The position numbers were made by a program, and so were the translations under genes. Below are positions 9,060-18,246 of a stretch of DNA of 64,000 nt, one piece after another. The DNA comes from Methylobacterium gnaphalii (lineage in GTDB: Bacteria > Pseudomonadota > Alphaproteobacteria > Rhizobiales > Beijerinckiaceae). Position 1 is the stretch's first letter. Each line of letters starts with the position of its first letter. Under the pieces are notes generated by a model that was not told the origin of the DNA, ran no database searches, and worked only from the letters and a program-made list of their open reading frames with translations. Location: contig NZ_BJZV01000020.1 of the NCBI RefSeq assembly GCF_007992215.1, positions 1 to 64,000 of the forward strand. The letters run 5' to 3'.

Positions 9060-9557
9060 TCAGAGATCGGAGAGGTCCTTGTCGTCCTTCTTGTCATCTT
9101 TCTTGGCATCCGATTTCTTTTCGTCGGACTTCGTCTCGTTGGATTTCTTGTCCTCGGCCTTGGCGGCTTCGACGGTGATGCGGATATCCTGCCGTTCCAC
9201 CACGCCATCTGCCGTCTTCAGGTCGACCAAGACCTGGTCGGTGCCGGTGAAATCATTCTTGCTTTTGTAAAACACCGCCACGGCCTGAGCTTCCTTGCTC
9301 GGGCAGCGATAGCTCGACGGCGTTTTCAACTTGCCGCTCTTGGTCTGGAGCTGGCCATTCTTCGGCGCGGTCACGATCTTGATCTCCGGCAGTGGGCCGG
9401 TGGAGCAATCCTTTTTCAAGTTCGGGCTGATGACCAGACGCTTGACCTTACCGGGGGCGACGGTTTCGCTACGGGTCGTCACGGTCTGGGCATGGACCGG
9501 CGCGGCGCAGGCGAGGCCGGCAGCCAGGGCCGCGGCGAGAGGACGGGCAGCGATCAT
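9060..9557 (-). CDS. Secreted protein with Ig/cadherin-like core and Lys/Asp-rich tail
   Basis: A 165-residue exported protein. The ATG at 9557 is chosen for its GGAGGA ribosome site 6-7 bases upstream and because it begins the signal peptide (MIAARPLAAALAAGLACAAP, cleavage after VHA). The mature domain has two cysteines (CSTGPLPEIKIV and SSYRCPSKE) and a pattern resembling bacterial Ig/cadherin-like repeats (APKNGQL, then NDFTGTDQVLVDL, then a final beta strand DIRITVEA). The last 30 residues are almost only Lys, Asp, Glu and Ser (e.g. SDEKKSDAKKDDKKDD), probably disordered. No specific family is recognised. It is not obviously co-transcribed with prkA, being 257 bases ahead of it. Confidence 0.7.
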   Translation of the reverse strand: MIAARPLAAALAAGLACAAPVHAQTVTTRSETVAPGKVKRLVISPNLKKDCSTGPLPEIKIVTAPKNGQLQTKSGKLKTPSSYRCPSKEAQAVAVFYKSKNDFTGTDQVLVDLKTADGVVERQDIRITVEAAKAEDKKSNETKSDEKKSDAKKDDKKDDKDLSDL

Positions 9558-9671
9558 GCAGATTCCTCCGCGTCTCCGCGCCCGCCGGACCATCCGAGGG
9601 GCGACAGGGACTGTGAGACCTTGTCGATGTGGGGATACCGAAGGGCGGCGTCGAGGATCTAGCGCCAGGGT

Positions 9672-10091
9672 TCAATGCTGCAGCGCAGCAGCGACCGCTC
9701 CGGTTACACGGGCGATCTGCGCCGCGTCGAAATCCTGTCCGAGGGCCGCTACCAGGTGCCGCTCGATCCGCTCGCGTTCGCCGAGATCGGCGATCGGCGT
9801 GACGGGGATGTCCTTCTCTTTGAGATTGCAGGCCTTTCGAATAACCTCGGCGGCGGCGAGAAGCTGCTCGCGGTCGGCCGGCCCCATCTCCCAGAGGGGA
9901 TGACGCAGCCGGCTGATGACGCGACGGGCGTCGCGATACTCTCGGTCGACCGTGGTCAGCGCCTCGATCTGGCTCACCAAGAACATCAGCTCGAGCATCT
10001 CGGAGGCCGCATCCGGCGCAGCGCGCACAATCCGCAGGACGCGAGCGATCAGCTCTTGGGTTGGCGATCTTGGTCGGCGGGTTTCGGCCAT
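9672..10091 (-). CDS. Hypothetical helical protein
   Basis: A 139-residue protein, not recognised. It is predicted mostly alpha-helical, without signal peptide or membrane segment. Patches such as RVLRIVRAAPDAASEMLELM and REQLLAAAEVIRKAC look like amphipathic helices. GAGG lies about 5 bases ahead of the ATG. Codon use (G/C at third positions) supports real coding. It lies 52 bases downstream of merR in the same direction and could be the last gene of the ihfA-merR unit. Confidence 0.6.
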   Translation of the reverse strand: MAETRRPRSPTQELIARVLRIVRAAPDAASEMLELMFLVSQIEALTTVDREYRDARRVISRLRHPLWEMGPADREQLLAAAEVIRKACNLKEKDIPVTPIADLGERERIERHLVAALGQDFDAAQIARVTGAVAAALQH

Positions 10092-10143
10092 GGCGCCTCA
10101 ACGCCGTGCCAGCCTCAAAGGTTCGCGCGACGGCGAACTGCGA

Positions 10144-10617
10144 TCACAGGCCAGGCCGCAGCGAGGCCAGGGCCTCACGACAGGCGCGGAGTTCGCTCAA
10201 CACGTCATGCAGCACGGAATCGACATCAGTCGTTGAGGCCGCGGCGACGGGCTCACCGTCGGGCTCGCGATCCTGAAGCGAGGGCTGGCCGGCCTCGGCC
10301 TCCCCGCGACCGATCGCTTGGACGAAGCGAACGCCGTTCTCCTTCAGAACACGCTGGGCGCCCTTGATGGTGTAGCCCTGCCCATAGAGCAGGCGCTGGA
10401 TCCCCTTGATGAGATCGATGTCGTCGGGTCGGTAGTAGCGGCGGCCGCCGGCACGCTTCAGCGGCCGGACTGGCGCAAAGCGGCTTTCCCAGAAGCGGAG
10501 GACATGCTGCGGAACACCGAGTTCGTCCGCCACTTCGCTGATCGTGCGGAAGGCCCCGGGCCGCTTCTCGGACCTGTCGGAATCCTGATCGCTATCGACA
10601 AGAACCGCGAGCGCCAT
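10144..10617 (-). CDS. MerR family transcriptional regulator
   Basis: A 157-residue protein with an amino-terminal winged-helix MerR DNA-binding domain (about residues 20-90). This contains the helix-turn-helix [20 protein letters not shown], the wing segment [19 protein letters not shown] and [20 protein letters not shown]. The remainder is Glu/Gln-rich with a short terminal helix and no cysteine-based metal site. This short MerR type next to ihfA (51 bases downstream here) is a standard alphaproteobacterial pair; its targets are unknown. Confidence 0.9.
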   Translation of the reverse strand: MALAVLVDSDQDSDRSEKRPGAFRTISEVADELGVPQHVLRFWESRFAPVRPLKRAGGRRYYRPDDIDLIKGIQRLLYGQGYTIKGAQRVLKENGVRFVQAIGRGEAEAGQPSLQDREPDGEPVAAASTTDVDSVLHDVLSELRACREALASLRPGL

Positions 10618-10668
10618 GGTCTCTCCTCACCGGGTCGCGCGCACGATGCCACGTCGGTGGAGAGACGA

Positions 10669-10989
10669 TCAATCGTCGTCGTGCTCTTCGACGCCGTTCA
10701 TCCCGTTGATGCGGGCCTTCAGCACGTTCGAGGGCTTGAACACCATGACCTGACGCGGCTCGATCTCCACCTCGACACCGGTCTTCGGGTTGCGGCCGAC
10801 GCGCTTGCCCTTCGAACGCACGAGGAAGGAGCCGAACGAGGACAGCTTGACCGTCTTGCCCTCGGACAGCGTGTTGCAGATCTCGGCGAGCACGGTCTCG
10901 ACCAGCGCGGCGGACTCCGCACGGGAGAGGCCGACCTGCTGATAGACGGCCTCGCTCAAATCGGCGCGTGTGACCGTCTTTCCCGTCAT
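10669..10989 (-). CDS. ihfA: Integration host factor subunit alpha
   Basis: A 106-residue HU/IHF-family DNA-bending protein. The start at 10989 ([20 protein letters not shown]) is chosen because GGAGGGGGA lies just upstream and because it matches alphaproteobacterial IhfA; the frame stays open 27 codons further upstream to a TTG, without family similarity. The DNA-intercalating arm with its conserved proline is seen in [20 protein letters not shown]. It forms a heterodimer with IhfB, encoded elsewhere. It lies between fabH and merR; the 124-base gap to fabH probably carries its promoter. Confidence 0.95.
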   Translation of the reverse strand: MTGKTVTRADLSEAVYQQVGLSRAESAALVETVLAEICNTLSEGKTVKLSSFGSFLVRSKGKRVGRNPKTGVEVEIEPRQVMVFKPSNVLKARINGMNGVEEHDDD

Positions 10990-11113
10990 GATTTCCCCCT
11001 CCGGGCGATTCGTCGTTTGTGGCGTATGTTTATGATCGCTAACGCTAATCCGCCGACTGGGCCCGGTCAACCGACGCTTTTTGCTGGACTGGCTCTGGAC
11101 TGCGACAAGCCGA

Positions 11114-12091
11114 TCACCAGCGGATCAACGCGGCTCCCCAGGTAAAGCCGCCGCCGATCGCCTCGATCATCACGAGATCCCCGTCGCGGATGCGGCCGTC
11201 CTTGCGCGCCGCGTCCAGGGCGAGAGGGATCGATGCCGCGGACGTGTTGCCGTGCCGATCGACGGTCAGCACCACCTTCTCGCGGGCGATCCCGAGCTTG
11301 TCCGCGGACGCCTCGATGATACGGCGATTGGCCTGGTGAGGCACGAACCAGTTCAGCTCTTCGGCTATCGTTCCCGATAATGTGAACGCGTCGGCGATCA
11401 CATCCGTGACGGAGCCGACGGCGAAACGGAAGACTTCCCTGCCCTCCATGCGCAGCTTGCCGACGGTACCGGTCGAGCCGGGCCCGCCGTCGACATAGAG
11501 TTTGGAGCGGTGGCGGCCGTCCGAGCGCAGGCAGCTCGAGAGCACGCCGCGGTCCGCCTTGCTGCCCTCGCCTTCGCGTGCCTCCAGAACGATGGCACCG
11601 GCGCCGTCGCCGAACAGGACGCAGGTGGTGCGGTCCTCCCAGTCGACGATCCGCGAGAAAGTCTCGGCCCCAATGACCAGCGCGCGCTTGGCGGACCCGG
11701 TCCGGATGAGGCTGTCCGCCGTCGCCACCGCGTAGACGAAGCCCGCGCAGACGGCCTGTTGATCGAAGGCGAAGCCGGTCTCAACACCGAGCGCCGCCTG
11801 GATCTGCGTCGCGGTCGAGGGGAAGGTGTAATCCGGCGTCGAGGTGGCACAGATCACGAGGTCGATGTCGGCGCCGGATAGGCCGGCATCCTCCAGCGCG
11901 GCGCGGGCCGCACGGGTGCCGAGCACGGCCGTCGTCTCGTCGGCCGCCGCGATGTGGCGCTGGCGAATTCCGGTGCGCTGCACGATCCACTCGTCGGATG
12001 TCTCCATCCGCTCCGAGAGATCGGCATTGGTCACGACATTGGCTGGCAGGTGGGAGCCGCAGCCGACCACCACGGAACGCAGGGTCGTCAT
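11114..12091 (-). CDS. fabH: 3-oxoacyl-ACP synthase III (KAS III)
   Basis: A 325-residue beta-ketoacyl-ACP synthase III, which condenses acetyl-CoA with malonyl-ACP to start fatty-acid synthesis in the cytosol. The catalytic triad is complete: Cys115 in [10 protein letters not shown], His252 in [10 protein letters not shown] and Asn282 in [13 protein letters not shown]-rich CoA-site segments and the ending [13 protein letters not shown] are typical. The ATG at 12091 begins [16 protein letters not shown]; the upstream open frame is not conserved. It follows plsX by 28 bases in the conserved DUF177-plsX-fabH operon. Confidence 0.97.
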   Translation of the reverse strand: MTTLRSVVVGCGSHLPANVVTNADLSERMETSDEWIVQRTGIRQRHIAAADETTAVLGTRAARAALEDAGLSGADIDLVICATSTPDYTFPSTATQIQAALGVETGFAFDQQAVCAGFVYAVATADSLIRTGSAKRALVIGAETFSRIVDWEDRTTCVLFGDGAGAIVLEAREGEGSKADRGVLSSCLRSDGRHRSKLYVDGGPGSTGTVGKLRMEGREVFRFAVGSVTDVIADAFTLSGTIAEELNWFVPHQANRRIIEASADKLGIAREKVVLTVDRHGNTSAASIPLALDAARKDGRIRDGDLVMIEAIGGGFTWGAALIRW

Positions 12092-12119
12092 CGGGTAAGT
12101 CCTTCCTGCAGGGTACGCA

Positions 12120-13154
12120 TCATACCGGCGCCACCGCTGGCGTGTGTTCCAGCATCTCTCGCGTCGTGCGCATGAGGTCGTAACGAGCCATGTCGTGCGC
12201 GAGGTCCACGGCGGCCGCGAAACCGTGCGCATCCTCGGAGCCGTGGCTCTTGATGACGATGCCCTCCAGGCCGAGGAACACGCCCCCATTGGCCCGGCTC
12301 GGGTTCATCTTCTCGCGCAAGGCCCCGAAGGCGGAGCGGGCGAAGAGATAGCCGATCTTGGCCGACAGCGTTCGGCTCATCACCGAGCGCAGGTAGCTGC
12401 CGATCTGCTTGGCCGTCCCTTCCGCCGTCTTCAGGGCGATGTTGCCGGTGAAGCCCTCGGTCACCACGACGTCGGTGGTGCCCTTGCCGAGGTCAGTGCC
12501 CTCGACGAAGCCGTGATACGAGAAGTTCGACAACTCGGTCTCGCGAAGCAGGCGCGCCGCCTCCTTCACCGCCTCGTTGCCCTTCATTTCCTCGGTGCCG
12601 ACATTGAGCAGGCCCACGGTGGGCGTCTCGATATCAAGGACGATGCGGGCCATGGCCGAGCCCATCACCGCCATCTCGACGAGATGCTCGGCATCCGTTC
12701 CGATGGTGGCGCCGACATCGAGCACCACGCTCTCGCCGCGAACGGTCGGCCACAGGCAGGCGATGGCGGGACGCTCGATGCCGGCCATGGTTTTCAGGCA
12801 GATCTTCGACATCGCCATCAGCGCGCCGGTATTGCCGGCGGAGACGGCAGCCTGAGCCTCGCCGTCCTTCACCGCCTGGATCGCGCGCCACATCGACGAC
12901 TTGCCCCGGCCGGTACGTACCGCCTGGCTCGGCTTCTCGTCCATGGCGATGGAAACGGAGGTGTGACGGATCTCGACGGCGCCCTTGAGCCGCGGCTCGG
13001 CCTCGACGAGCGGGCGCACCACAGCCTCGTCGCCGAACATCAGGAAGGTGGTCTCGGGATGCCGTTCACGGGCGATGGCTGCACCGGGCACGACGGTCGA
13101 GGGTCCGTGGTCGCCACCCATGGCGTCGAGCGAGATGCAAACGCGGTTCGACAT
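12120..13154 (-). CDS. plsX: Phosphate acyltransferase PlsX
   Basis: A 344-residue PlsX, which converts acyl-ACP to acyl-phosphate for phospholipid synthesis. Diagnostic segments are [20 protein letters not shown] at the start, [35 protein letters not shown] and [16 protein letters not shown]. The ATG at 13154 (MSNRVCIS) is preferred to a TTG five codons earlier, because AGGA lies a few bases upstream. It sits between the DUF177 gene and fabH, coupling membrane-lipid initiation with fatty-acid initiation. Confidence 0.97.
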   Translation of the reverse strand: MSNRVCISLDAMGGDHGPSTVVPGAAIARERHPETTFLMFGDEAVVRPLVEAEPRLKGAVEIRHTSVSIAMDEKPSQAVRTGRGKSSMWRAIQAVKDGEAQAAVSAGNTGALMAMSKICLKTMAGIERPAIACLWPTVRGESVVLDVGATIGTDAEHLVEMAVMGSAMARIVLDIETPTVGLLNVGTEEMKGNEAVKEAARLLRETELSNFSYHGFVEGTDLGKGTTDVVVTEGFTGNIALKTAEGTAKQIGSYLRSVMSRTLSAKIGYLFARSAFGALREKMNPSRANGGVFLGLEGIVIKSHGSEDAHGFAAAVDLAHDMARYDLMRTTREMLEHTPAVAPV

Positions 13155-13306
13155 CTGTCCTGAGATCAACGCCTGTCGCGGAGGGCTCCCTCGCGAGAAG
13201 GCGATGGAGAGAAACGTAAGGGCGACTGAGATGCGCCAGCCGCGCGGAAAATACCGATCGAGGGCCCGGGGGCAAACGAATTCTGGCGATGCCGGTCTGC
13301 CGGCCG

Positions 13307-13816
13307 TCAGTCGTCGTTGACTGGCCGCGCCTTGAGGACCGCAAAGGGACTCTCGTCCTCGCCCACCGTGACCGTCTCGAACACCGCCCCGGGAATGCGC
13401 GGAAAGGGATCGAGGCCGAGCGCCAGGTATTCCGCGGTGAGCGCGCCGAAATCGATCCGCCCGTTCACGATCGGATCGGGCACGTCGACGGACTCGGGAT
13501 CGGCACCGAGGAACTCGGCACCGTCGGAGTAGTCGACCTCGACCTCCGAGGTCAGCGGCGCATCGAAAGGCTCTAGCGTCACCGTACAGATCTGCGTGAC
13601 CACGGCCTCGACCATGCCGACGACGCTGAGCCGTGCCAGCGTGCCGGTGAGCTGAAACGTCCCCTTGAGATCGCGGATCGCCGGAATCTTGAAATCCTCA
13701 GCCAGGGCGACGCATTCCTCGGGCGTCGCCTCGACCGTGACGGTGGCCGGGCGTGCGCCGACGAGACGATCGACCCGGGTCGGGCGGCTCAGCGGACCGA
13801 TGGAGGCTTTCGTCAC
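13307..13816 (-). CDS. DUF177 (YceD family) protein
   Basis: A 169-residue DUF177/YceD protein. The GTG start at 13816 gives the expected amino end and makes a four-base GTGA overlap with the stop of the preceding chaperone gene, a sign of translational coupling. The conserved motif around [12 protein letters not shown] (one cysteine of the pair found in many homologues) and a short acidic central part ([20 protein letters not shown]) are visible. In other bacteria YceD is co-transcribed with rpmF and affects 23S rRNA and membrane-lipid genes; rpmF is not here. The molecular role is not settled. Confidence 0.88.
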   Translation of the reverse strand: MTKASIGPLSRPTRVDRLVGARPATVTVEATPEECVALAEDFKIPAIRDLKGTFQLTGTLARLSVVGMVEAVVTQICTVTLEPFDAPLTSEVEVDYSDGAEFLGADPESVDVPDPIVNGRIDFGALTAEYLALGLDPFPRIPGAVFETVTVGEDESPFAVLKARPVNDD

Positions 13817-14373
13817 GGCTCTGCTCCTGTGGCTGTCTTCACATCCTCCGGCGGAGGGAAGAGCGGCCCCTCCCCCAGGAGATCGTCGAGGCTTGCCCTC
13901 GCCAGCCGGGCGTCGGCGGCGATCACGTAATCGGCGAGCGGGCCGGCCTGCCCGCCATCGACATCCCCGAGCACGTTGCGCCCGAGCGCCACGGCGAGAG
14001 CGGTCCGGTCGCCGGCATCGAGCGCGGCATCGTAGCCGCTGGCCCGGCCGTAGAAGGCCTGCGCCAGCTTCTTCATGCGCTTGGGCACGCCGACATCGCC
14101 GACGCCGAGTTCGCGAAGGCTGGCGTCGAATTGGGCGAAGACAGCGTTGATCAGGTCCTGCGCCACATCCTCGGCAGGTGGCGGCAATTGCTTGAGGCGG
14201 CGCATCGCCAGGTAGACGTGCAGGCACACGGCCTCGAAGCGTCCTTCCACGGTGTCGGGAACCTGCAGGCGTTGGTAGAGGCCAGGAGCCCGCGCAGCCC
14301 GGTCGATGCGCAGGTGCAAGCCGGCGACGAGGCGTTTGCGCGACTCCGCGCGGCGAAAGAAACCCAGGATCAT
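13813..14373 (-). CDS. Ubiquinol-cytochrome c chaperone family protein
   Basis: A 186-residue protein of the CBP3/UQCC1-like family. In mitochondria and alphaproteobacteria the family helps cytochrome b / bc1 complex assembly. The amino end MILGFFRRAESRKRLVAGLH, the LYQRLQVPDTVEGRFEAVCL segment, and LGVGDVGVPKRMKKLAQAFY with ALAVALGRNV are family features. The ATG at 14373 is the first codon giving the conserved start. The gene is divergent from bamE (150 bases apart) and its stop overlaps the DUF177 GTG, placing it at the head of the lipid operon. Confidence 0.9.
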   Translation of the reverse strand: MILGFFRRAESRKRLVAGLHLRIDRAARAPGLYQRLQVPDTVEGRFEAVCLHVYLAMRRLKQLPPPAEDVAQDLINAVFAQFDASLRELGVGDVGVPKRMKKLAQAFYGRASGYDAALDAGDRTALAVALGRNVLGDVDGGQAGPLADYVIAADARLARASLDDLLGEGPLFPPPEDVKTATGAEP

Positions 14374-14523
14374 CCGATCCACCGGAAGGAAATTGCTTGC
14401 GGCCAAGCTTGCCTTGTCAAAGCCATAACCCCGCGGTACGGCAACCCCTGTTCCAGGTGCAAGCCCGAAGAGCGCGAGAGAAATCGTGCCGCGGGCTCTC
14501 CGGTCAGGGATAAAGGGGCCTCG

Positions 14524-15021
14524 ATGTCGCGCCGTCTCGTCTCGTCGCTTGCGCGCGCAAGCGTGCTCGCTCTCCTGGGCGCCGGCCTGTCCGGCTGCAT
14601 CGGCGAGGAGATCCGCCACGGCTACGTCATCGATCAGGCCGCGCTCGCCACGGTGAAGCCCGGCATGAGCGCCGAGCAGGTGCTGCAGATCCTCGGCTCG
14701 CCCTCCACGGTGTCCACGGTCGGCAACAAGAGCTGGTACTACATCTCGCAGACCTCGAGCCGCACCGTGCTGTTCATGGGCGAGAGCGTCCAGGACCAGA
14801 AGGTCACGGCGGTCTATTTCAACAGCGGCTTCAAGGTCGAACGCGTCGCGCTCTACGGCCTGCAGGACGGCCGCGTGTTCGACTTCATCGAACGCAAGAC
14901 CCCATCGAGCGGCGCCGATCGCGCCTTCCTTGGTCAGCTCTTCCGCGGCCTGACCCGCTACGAGCCCTTCGGCTCCGGCTCCGGCACATCGATCGTGCCC
15001 GGCGCCAACCGCGGTCAGTAA
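14524..15021 (+). CDS. bamE: Outer membrane assembly factor BamE (SmpA/OmlA family lipoprotein)
   Basis: A 165-residue lipoprotein. A signal peptide with lipobox L-S-G-C places the lipidated cysteine at residue 25. The SmpA/OmlA domain follows: GYVIDQAALATVKPGMSAEQ, then VLQILGSPSTVSTVGNKSWYYIS and a tail beyond residue 125 specific to alphaproteobacteria. BamE is a non-essential lipoprotein of the outer-membrane beta-barrel assembly machine. The ATG follows AAAGGGG by 6-8 bases. Divergent gene pairing of bamE with the cytochrome c chaperone and downstream plsX genes is usual in Hyphomicrobiales. It is followed by an intrinsic terminator. Confidence 0.92.
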   Translation: MSRRLVSSLARASVLALLGAGLSGCIGEEIRHGYVIDQAALATVKPGMSAEQVLQILGSPSTVSTVGNKSWYYISQTSSRTVLFMGESVQDQKVTAVYFNSGFKVERVALYGLQDGRVFDFIERKTPSSGADRAFLGQLFRGLTRYEPFGSGSGTSIVPGANRGQ

Positions 15022-15028
15022 GACGAGC

Positions 15029-15049
15029 GGGGCGGCTGGCCGCCCCCTT
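15029..15049 (+). terminator. Intrinsic-type hairpin after bamE
   Basis: GGGGCGG (15029-15035) pairs with CCGCCCC (15040-15046) around a CTGG loop. The following run is only C-T-T, so termination may be weak. Confidence 0.55.
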
Positions 15050-15095
15050 ATCCGTCGCACTTCGCTCAAACCGCGATTGACGATGGCGAGCCGCG

Positions 15096-15749
15096 TCATC
15101 GCTGCGTGAGAAACGTCCTGATCTGCGCGGGCGCCTCGAACACCGCTACCGGCCGGCGTGCGGCGAGCGCATCGGCCCGGGTATAACCCCAGGACACGGC
15201 GGCGTAGGCGCAGCCCGCCGCCTCGGCGGCATCGCAATCGCGGATCTCATCACCGATGGCGAGAGTCTGCGGCGCCGGGATACCGGCCGCTTTCATCACT
15301 GTGCGCAGCCGCTTGGCCTTGCCGAAGACCGATGCACCGCAGGCATAGTGCTGGAAACGGGCAGCGAGTGCTGGCCCGAGCACGGTGCGGATGTTTCGCT
15401 CGGTATTGGAGCTGACCACCGCGAGCGTGAAGCCGTCGATCTGCAACCCGCTCAACATCGCCTCGATGCCAGGAAACAGCCGGATCGAGGCCACGTCGCG
15501 CGCGGCAAGCTGGTGCATGTGACGAGAGATGAAGGGAAGCTTCCAGGACGGGATACCGAGATGGCGCATCACGCCGCGGGCATCCATCCCGCGCAGGAGT
15601 TCGGCCTCGTGTTCCTCGGCGCGACGGAAGTTGTAGCGGTCGGCCACGCCGTTGATGACGCCCGCGAACCAATCGTAGGTGTCCGCGAGCGTGCCGTCGA
15701 AATCGAAGACGACGAGCCGATAGCGTCGCGCAGGCTCGTCGCCTCCCAT
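15096..15749 (-). CDS. HAD family hydrolase (phosphoglycolate-phosphatase-like)
   Basis: A 217-residue haloacid dehalogenase-type phosphatase. All four HAD motifs are visible: DFDGT with nucleophile Asp16 and general acid Asp18, Ser113 in VVSSN, Lys144 in FGKAKRL, and GDEIRDCD with Asp167/Asp171. A helical cap of about 60 residues follows motif I, the subclass seen in phosphoglycolate and beta-phosphoglucomutase-like phosphatases. The exact substrate cannot be read from sequence. It lies 11 bases downstream of... no other HAD partner; the neighbouring gene in the same direction is the flavin reductase immediately upstream, whose stop is at 15761. Confidence 0.85.
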   Translation of the reverse strand: MGGDEPARRYRLVVFDFDGTLADTYDWFAGVINGVADRYNFRRAEEHEAELLRGMDARGVMRHLGIPSWKLPFISRHMHQLAARDVASIRLFPGIEAMLSGLQIDGFTLAVVSSNTERNIRTVLGPALAARFQHYACGASVFGKAKRLRTVMKAAGIPAPQTLAIGDEIRDCDAAEAAGCAYAAVSWGYTRADALAARRPVAVFEAPAQIRTFLTQR

Positions 15750-15760
15750 GGCTTGGTCGA

Positions 15761-16852
15761 TCAGGCCGCCTTGGCCTCTTCGAGCGTCGGATAATCGACG
15801 TAGCCTTCCGGTCCCTGGCTATACCAGGTTGCCATCACGTCCTTGTTGAGCGGGGCCCCCTTGGCGAGCCGCTCGGGCAGATCGGGATTGGCGAGATAGG
15901 GACGGCCGAAGGCGATGGCGTCGGCTTCCCCGGACTTGACCGCCGCCTCGGCCCGCGCGCCGTCGTAGTCGCAGTTGAGGATGACCGGGCCGCCGAAGGT
16001 CTTCTTGATGGTCGGCGCTACCGGTGGAACGGTGGCCTTGCCGAAGGTGCCGTCCGGGCCCGGCTCGCGCAGCTCGATATAGGCGAGGCCGACACGGGCC
16101 ATCATCTCGGCGGCGAGGCCGAACAGAGCGTGCGGATCGGAATCGTCAACGCCCTGGATCGGGCCGTTCGGCGAGAAGCGAATACCGGTCCGCTCGGGAC
16201 CGACCACGCCAGCTACCGTCTGCGCGACCTTCGTCACGAGGCGCACGCGGTTCTCGATGGAGCCACCGTAGCGGTCGGTGCGCTTGTTCGCGCCATCGCG
16301 GAGAAATTCGTCCAGAAGATATCCGTTGGCCGCGTGGATCTGCACGCCGTCGAAGCCGGCCGCGACCGCGTTCCTGGCCGCGTTCTCGTAGTCCGAGAGC
16401 AAACGCGGAATCTCGTCCTCCCGGAGGGCCCGAGCCTCGCCGTAGGGCTTCTTGCCGTCGTAGGTATGAGCGTGATCCGGCGCGGTCCTCACCGAAGACG
16501 ATACCGGCGGTTCACCGTTGAGAAAGTCGGGATGGACGAGGTAGCCCATGTGCCAGAGCTGGAGCGCGATGCGCCCGCCCTTGTCGTGCACCGCCTTGAC
16601 GATCGGCTTCCAGGCTTCGACCTGCGCAGAGTTCCAGATGCCGGGCGCGTAGGGCCAGCCAAGGCCTTCCTGGCTGATGCCGGTCGCCTCGCTGATGATC
16701 AGGCCTGCACTGGCCCGCTGAGCATAATACTCCGCCATGATCGGCGTCGGCACATGGTCGCGCGTGCTACGACCACGTGTGAGCGGCGCCATGAGGATAC
16801 GGTTCGGCAGATCGAGATTGCCGAGACGGATCGGGTCGAACAATGAGGGCAT
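15761..16852 (-). CDS. nemA: Old yellow enzyme family FMN oxidoreductase (NemA-like alkene reductase)
   Basis: A 363-residue FMN-dependent ene-reductase of the N-ethylmaleimide/xenobiotic reductase type, using NADPH to reduce activated C=C bonds or nitro compounds. The start MPSLFDPIRLGNLDLPNRIL is the family amino end and AAGGA lies 6 bases ahead of the ATG. The substrate-anion pair His173/Asn176 and Tyr178 are in IHAANGYLLDEFL. FMN-binding segments APLTRGRST, QLWHMG and a late IAFGRPYLANPDLPERL are intact. It is 187 bases downstream of a GNAT gene and probably has its own promoter. Often induced by electrophiles through a TetR (NemR) regulator, but none is adjacent. Confidence 0.92.
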   Translation of the reverse strand: MPSLFDPIRLGNLDLPNRILMAPLTRGRSTRDHVPTPIMAEYYAQRASAGLIISEATGISQEGLGWPYAPGIWNSAQVEAWKPIVKAVHDKGGRIALQLWHMGYLVHPDFLNGEPPVSSSVRTAPDHAHTYDGKKPYGEARALREDEIPRLLSDYENAARNAVAAGFDGVQIHAANGYLLDEFLRDGANKRTDRYGGSIENRVRLVTKVAQTVAGVVGPERTGIRFSPNGPIQGVDDSDPHALFGLAAEMMARVGLAYIELREPGPDGTFGKATVPPVAPTIKKTFGGPVILNCDYDGARAEAAVKSGEADAIAFGRPYLANPDLPERLAKGAPLNKDVMATWYSQGPEGYVDYPTLEEAKAA

Positions 16853-17039
16853 GAAAATCCTTGAGAGATTGGTCGGGCGTGGCGCGGCCGAAGCCGGCCG
16901 CCAGGTTCGCCACCTATCTCGCTCACATGGGCCATCGGGGCGCCCATGCCAGTGCAGACCGCTCGACTTCGCGGCCACAGAAGCCGTCGCGACGTGTGAC
17001 AGCGCACCTTCGCCGGCAACCAGGCGGTCGCAGGTGGGC

Positions 17040-17570
17040 TCAGACGGACGCCACGGCCTTCTCATAGCAGAGGGCAGCGGTGCCATCCTGGTAGTAGTCG
17101 TCCTTGGTCGCGTAGTAAGTGTAGCCGTACCGCTCATAGAGCCGGATGGCGCCATGGTTGCCGGTTCGGGCTTCGAGCCGCAGGCGCGTGCAGCCATGCC
17201 GACGGGCCTCGGCCTCCGCTGCGTCGAGGAGCAGGCCCCCAAGACCTTGCCCGCTGCGCGACGACGCCACCGCGATCGAGGCGAGACGGGCGATCTTTCC
17301 CCCGCGACGGCGCTCCAGGGTCGCAGCGCCTACAAGCACCTCCCCCTCCCCATCCTCGATCACCGCAGCGAGCACGCTCATGGTGGGTGAGCGCAGCGAG
17401 TAGCGGATCGAGCGGCGGCTCGCACGCTCATCGACGAAGGAAGCGTTCTCCAGCGCCACCAGGGCATCGAGATCCGCGAGCCCCGCGAGACGAACGCTGG
17501 CGGAGAAAGCCGTCGCCGATGGGCCCGAGCGCCCCGCGATTGGGCGGCGCGATGCGAGGGTCTTCGTCAT
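17040..17570 (-). CDS. GNAT family N-acetyltransferase
   Basis: A 176-residue protein with a GNAT fold. The acetyl-CoA-binding motif A is IAVASSRSGQGLGGLLLDAA, where the R/Q-x-x-G-x-G/A pattern is SGQGLGG. It is followed by motif B (LRLEARTGNHGAIRLYERYG), typical of RimI-like enzymes. The ATG at 17570 is used; an in-frame ATG 18 codons upstream (17624) is possible, and neither has a strong ribosome site. The acceptor is unknown. It is transcribed away from the ornithine decarboxylase gene, across a 676-base gap. Confidence 0.8.
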   Translation of the reverse strand: MTKTLASRRPIAGRSGPSATAFSASVRLAGLADLDALVALENASFVDERASRRSIRYSLRSPTMSVLAAVIEDGEGEVLVGAATLERRRGGKIARLASIAVASSRSGQGLGGLLLDAAEAEARRHGCTRLRLEARTGNHGAIRLYERYGYTYYATKDDYYQDGTAALCYEKAVASV

Positions 17571-17681
17571 CGATGCTGCGCCAAGGTATTTCGATGTCCT
17601 GCTGATCGGCGAAGTCGGTTCCATGGCCCGGCTCGCCCGCCTTGGAAAGAGGCATGAGCCGGACTGAGGCCATTTGGCCAC

Positions 17682-18246
17682 GGGATCGGATTTCGAAGCG
17701 AATAACGCGGAGATTGCCCCCTATCTTCGCTTGTGGTGAAGCCACTCTGTCCGTATATGCGCCTTGCCCAATTTCGCACGTGCCTGTGGCCGCGTGTCGG
17801 TTGGTGGGCATCCGGTCAACTGCCGGACAGCCGCCAGGGGTCTTAGGATCGATGGTCGTGGGGGTGGATCCCCTGCTTCCGGCAATCCAGGTGGCGACAC
17901 CGGACCCCGACAACAACCGGCAGCCGGAGGCGAAACCGGCGAACCCCGCTCTCCACGGGGGACGCAGCTTAAAGCAACGACGAACGGGCTTTTTTGGTCT
18001 CGTCGGCCCTCCAAAGGCCGCCACCGAAGAGGCTTGTTTCTCCTTGCCCGGCGTGCGGTTGGGGTTCTCCCCACCAATCCACGGCAGCATCCGGGTGCTC
18101 TGCGCCCGCTCGCAGGACCGTGTCTCCACAGCACGCCCTCGCGCGCGACGCGCCGCCCCCTGACGCCGGCGATCCGCGAGGATCGTCAGATTTCGACTTC
18201 GCGTCCCGTGAATGGGCGCTTGCGAACCTGTGTGGTGGGGACGACC
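17682..18246 (+). promoter_or_regulatory. Long gene-free leader of the ornithine decarboxylase gene; possible speF-type leader RNA
   Basis: About 565 bases ahead of the decarboxylase contain no gene I can support, although one frame stays open. Instead there are several short hairpins in a row: CCCCG/CGGGG with a 7-base loop near 17944, CGACGA/TCGTCG flanking a run of six T (17979-18005), and CGGCC/GGCCG with a 7-base loop just after. The T-run after GGGC is terminator- or pause-like. An alphaproteobacterial speF leader RNA (Rfam) is known upstream of ornithine decarboxylase genes, so position fits, but I could not check the consensus from memory. Confidence 0.35.

Noticed and set aside
12092..12289. 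Upstream extension of the fabH frame
   Set aside because: It overlaps plsX and lacks any similarity; the ATG at 12091 gives the conserved start.
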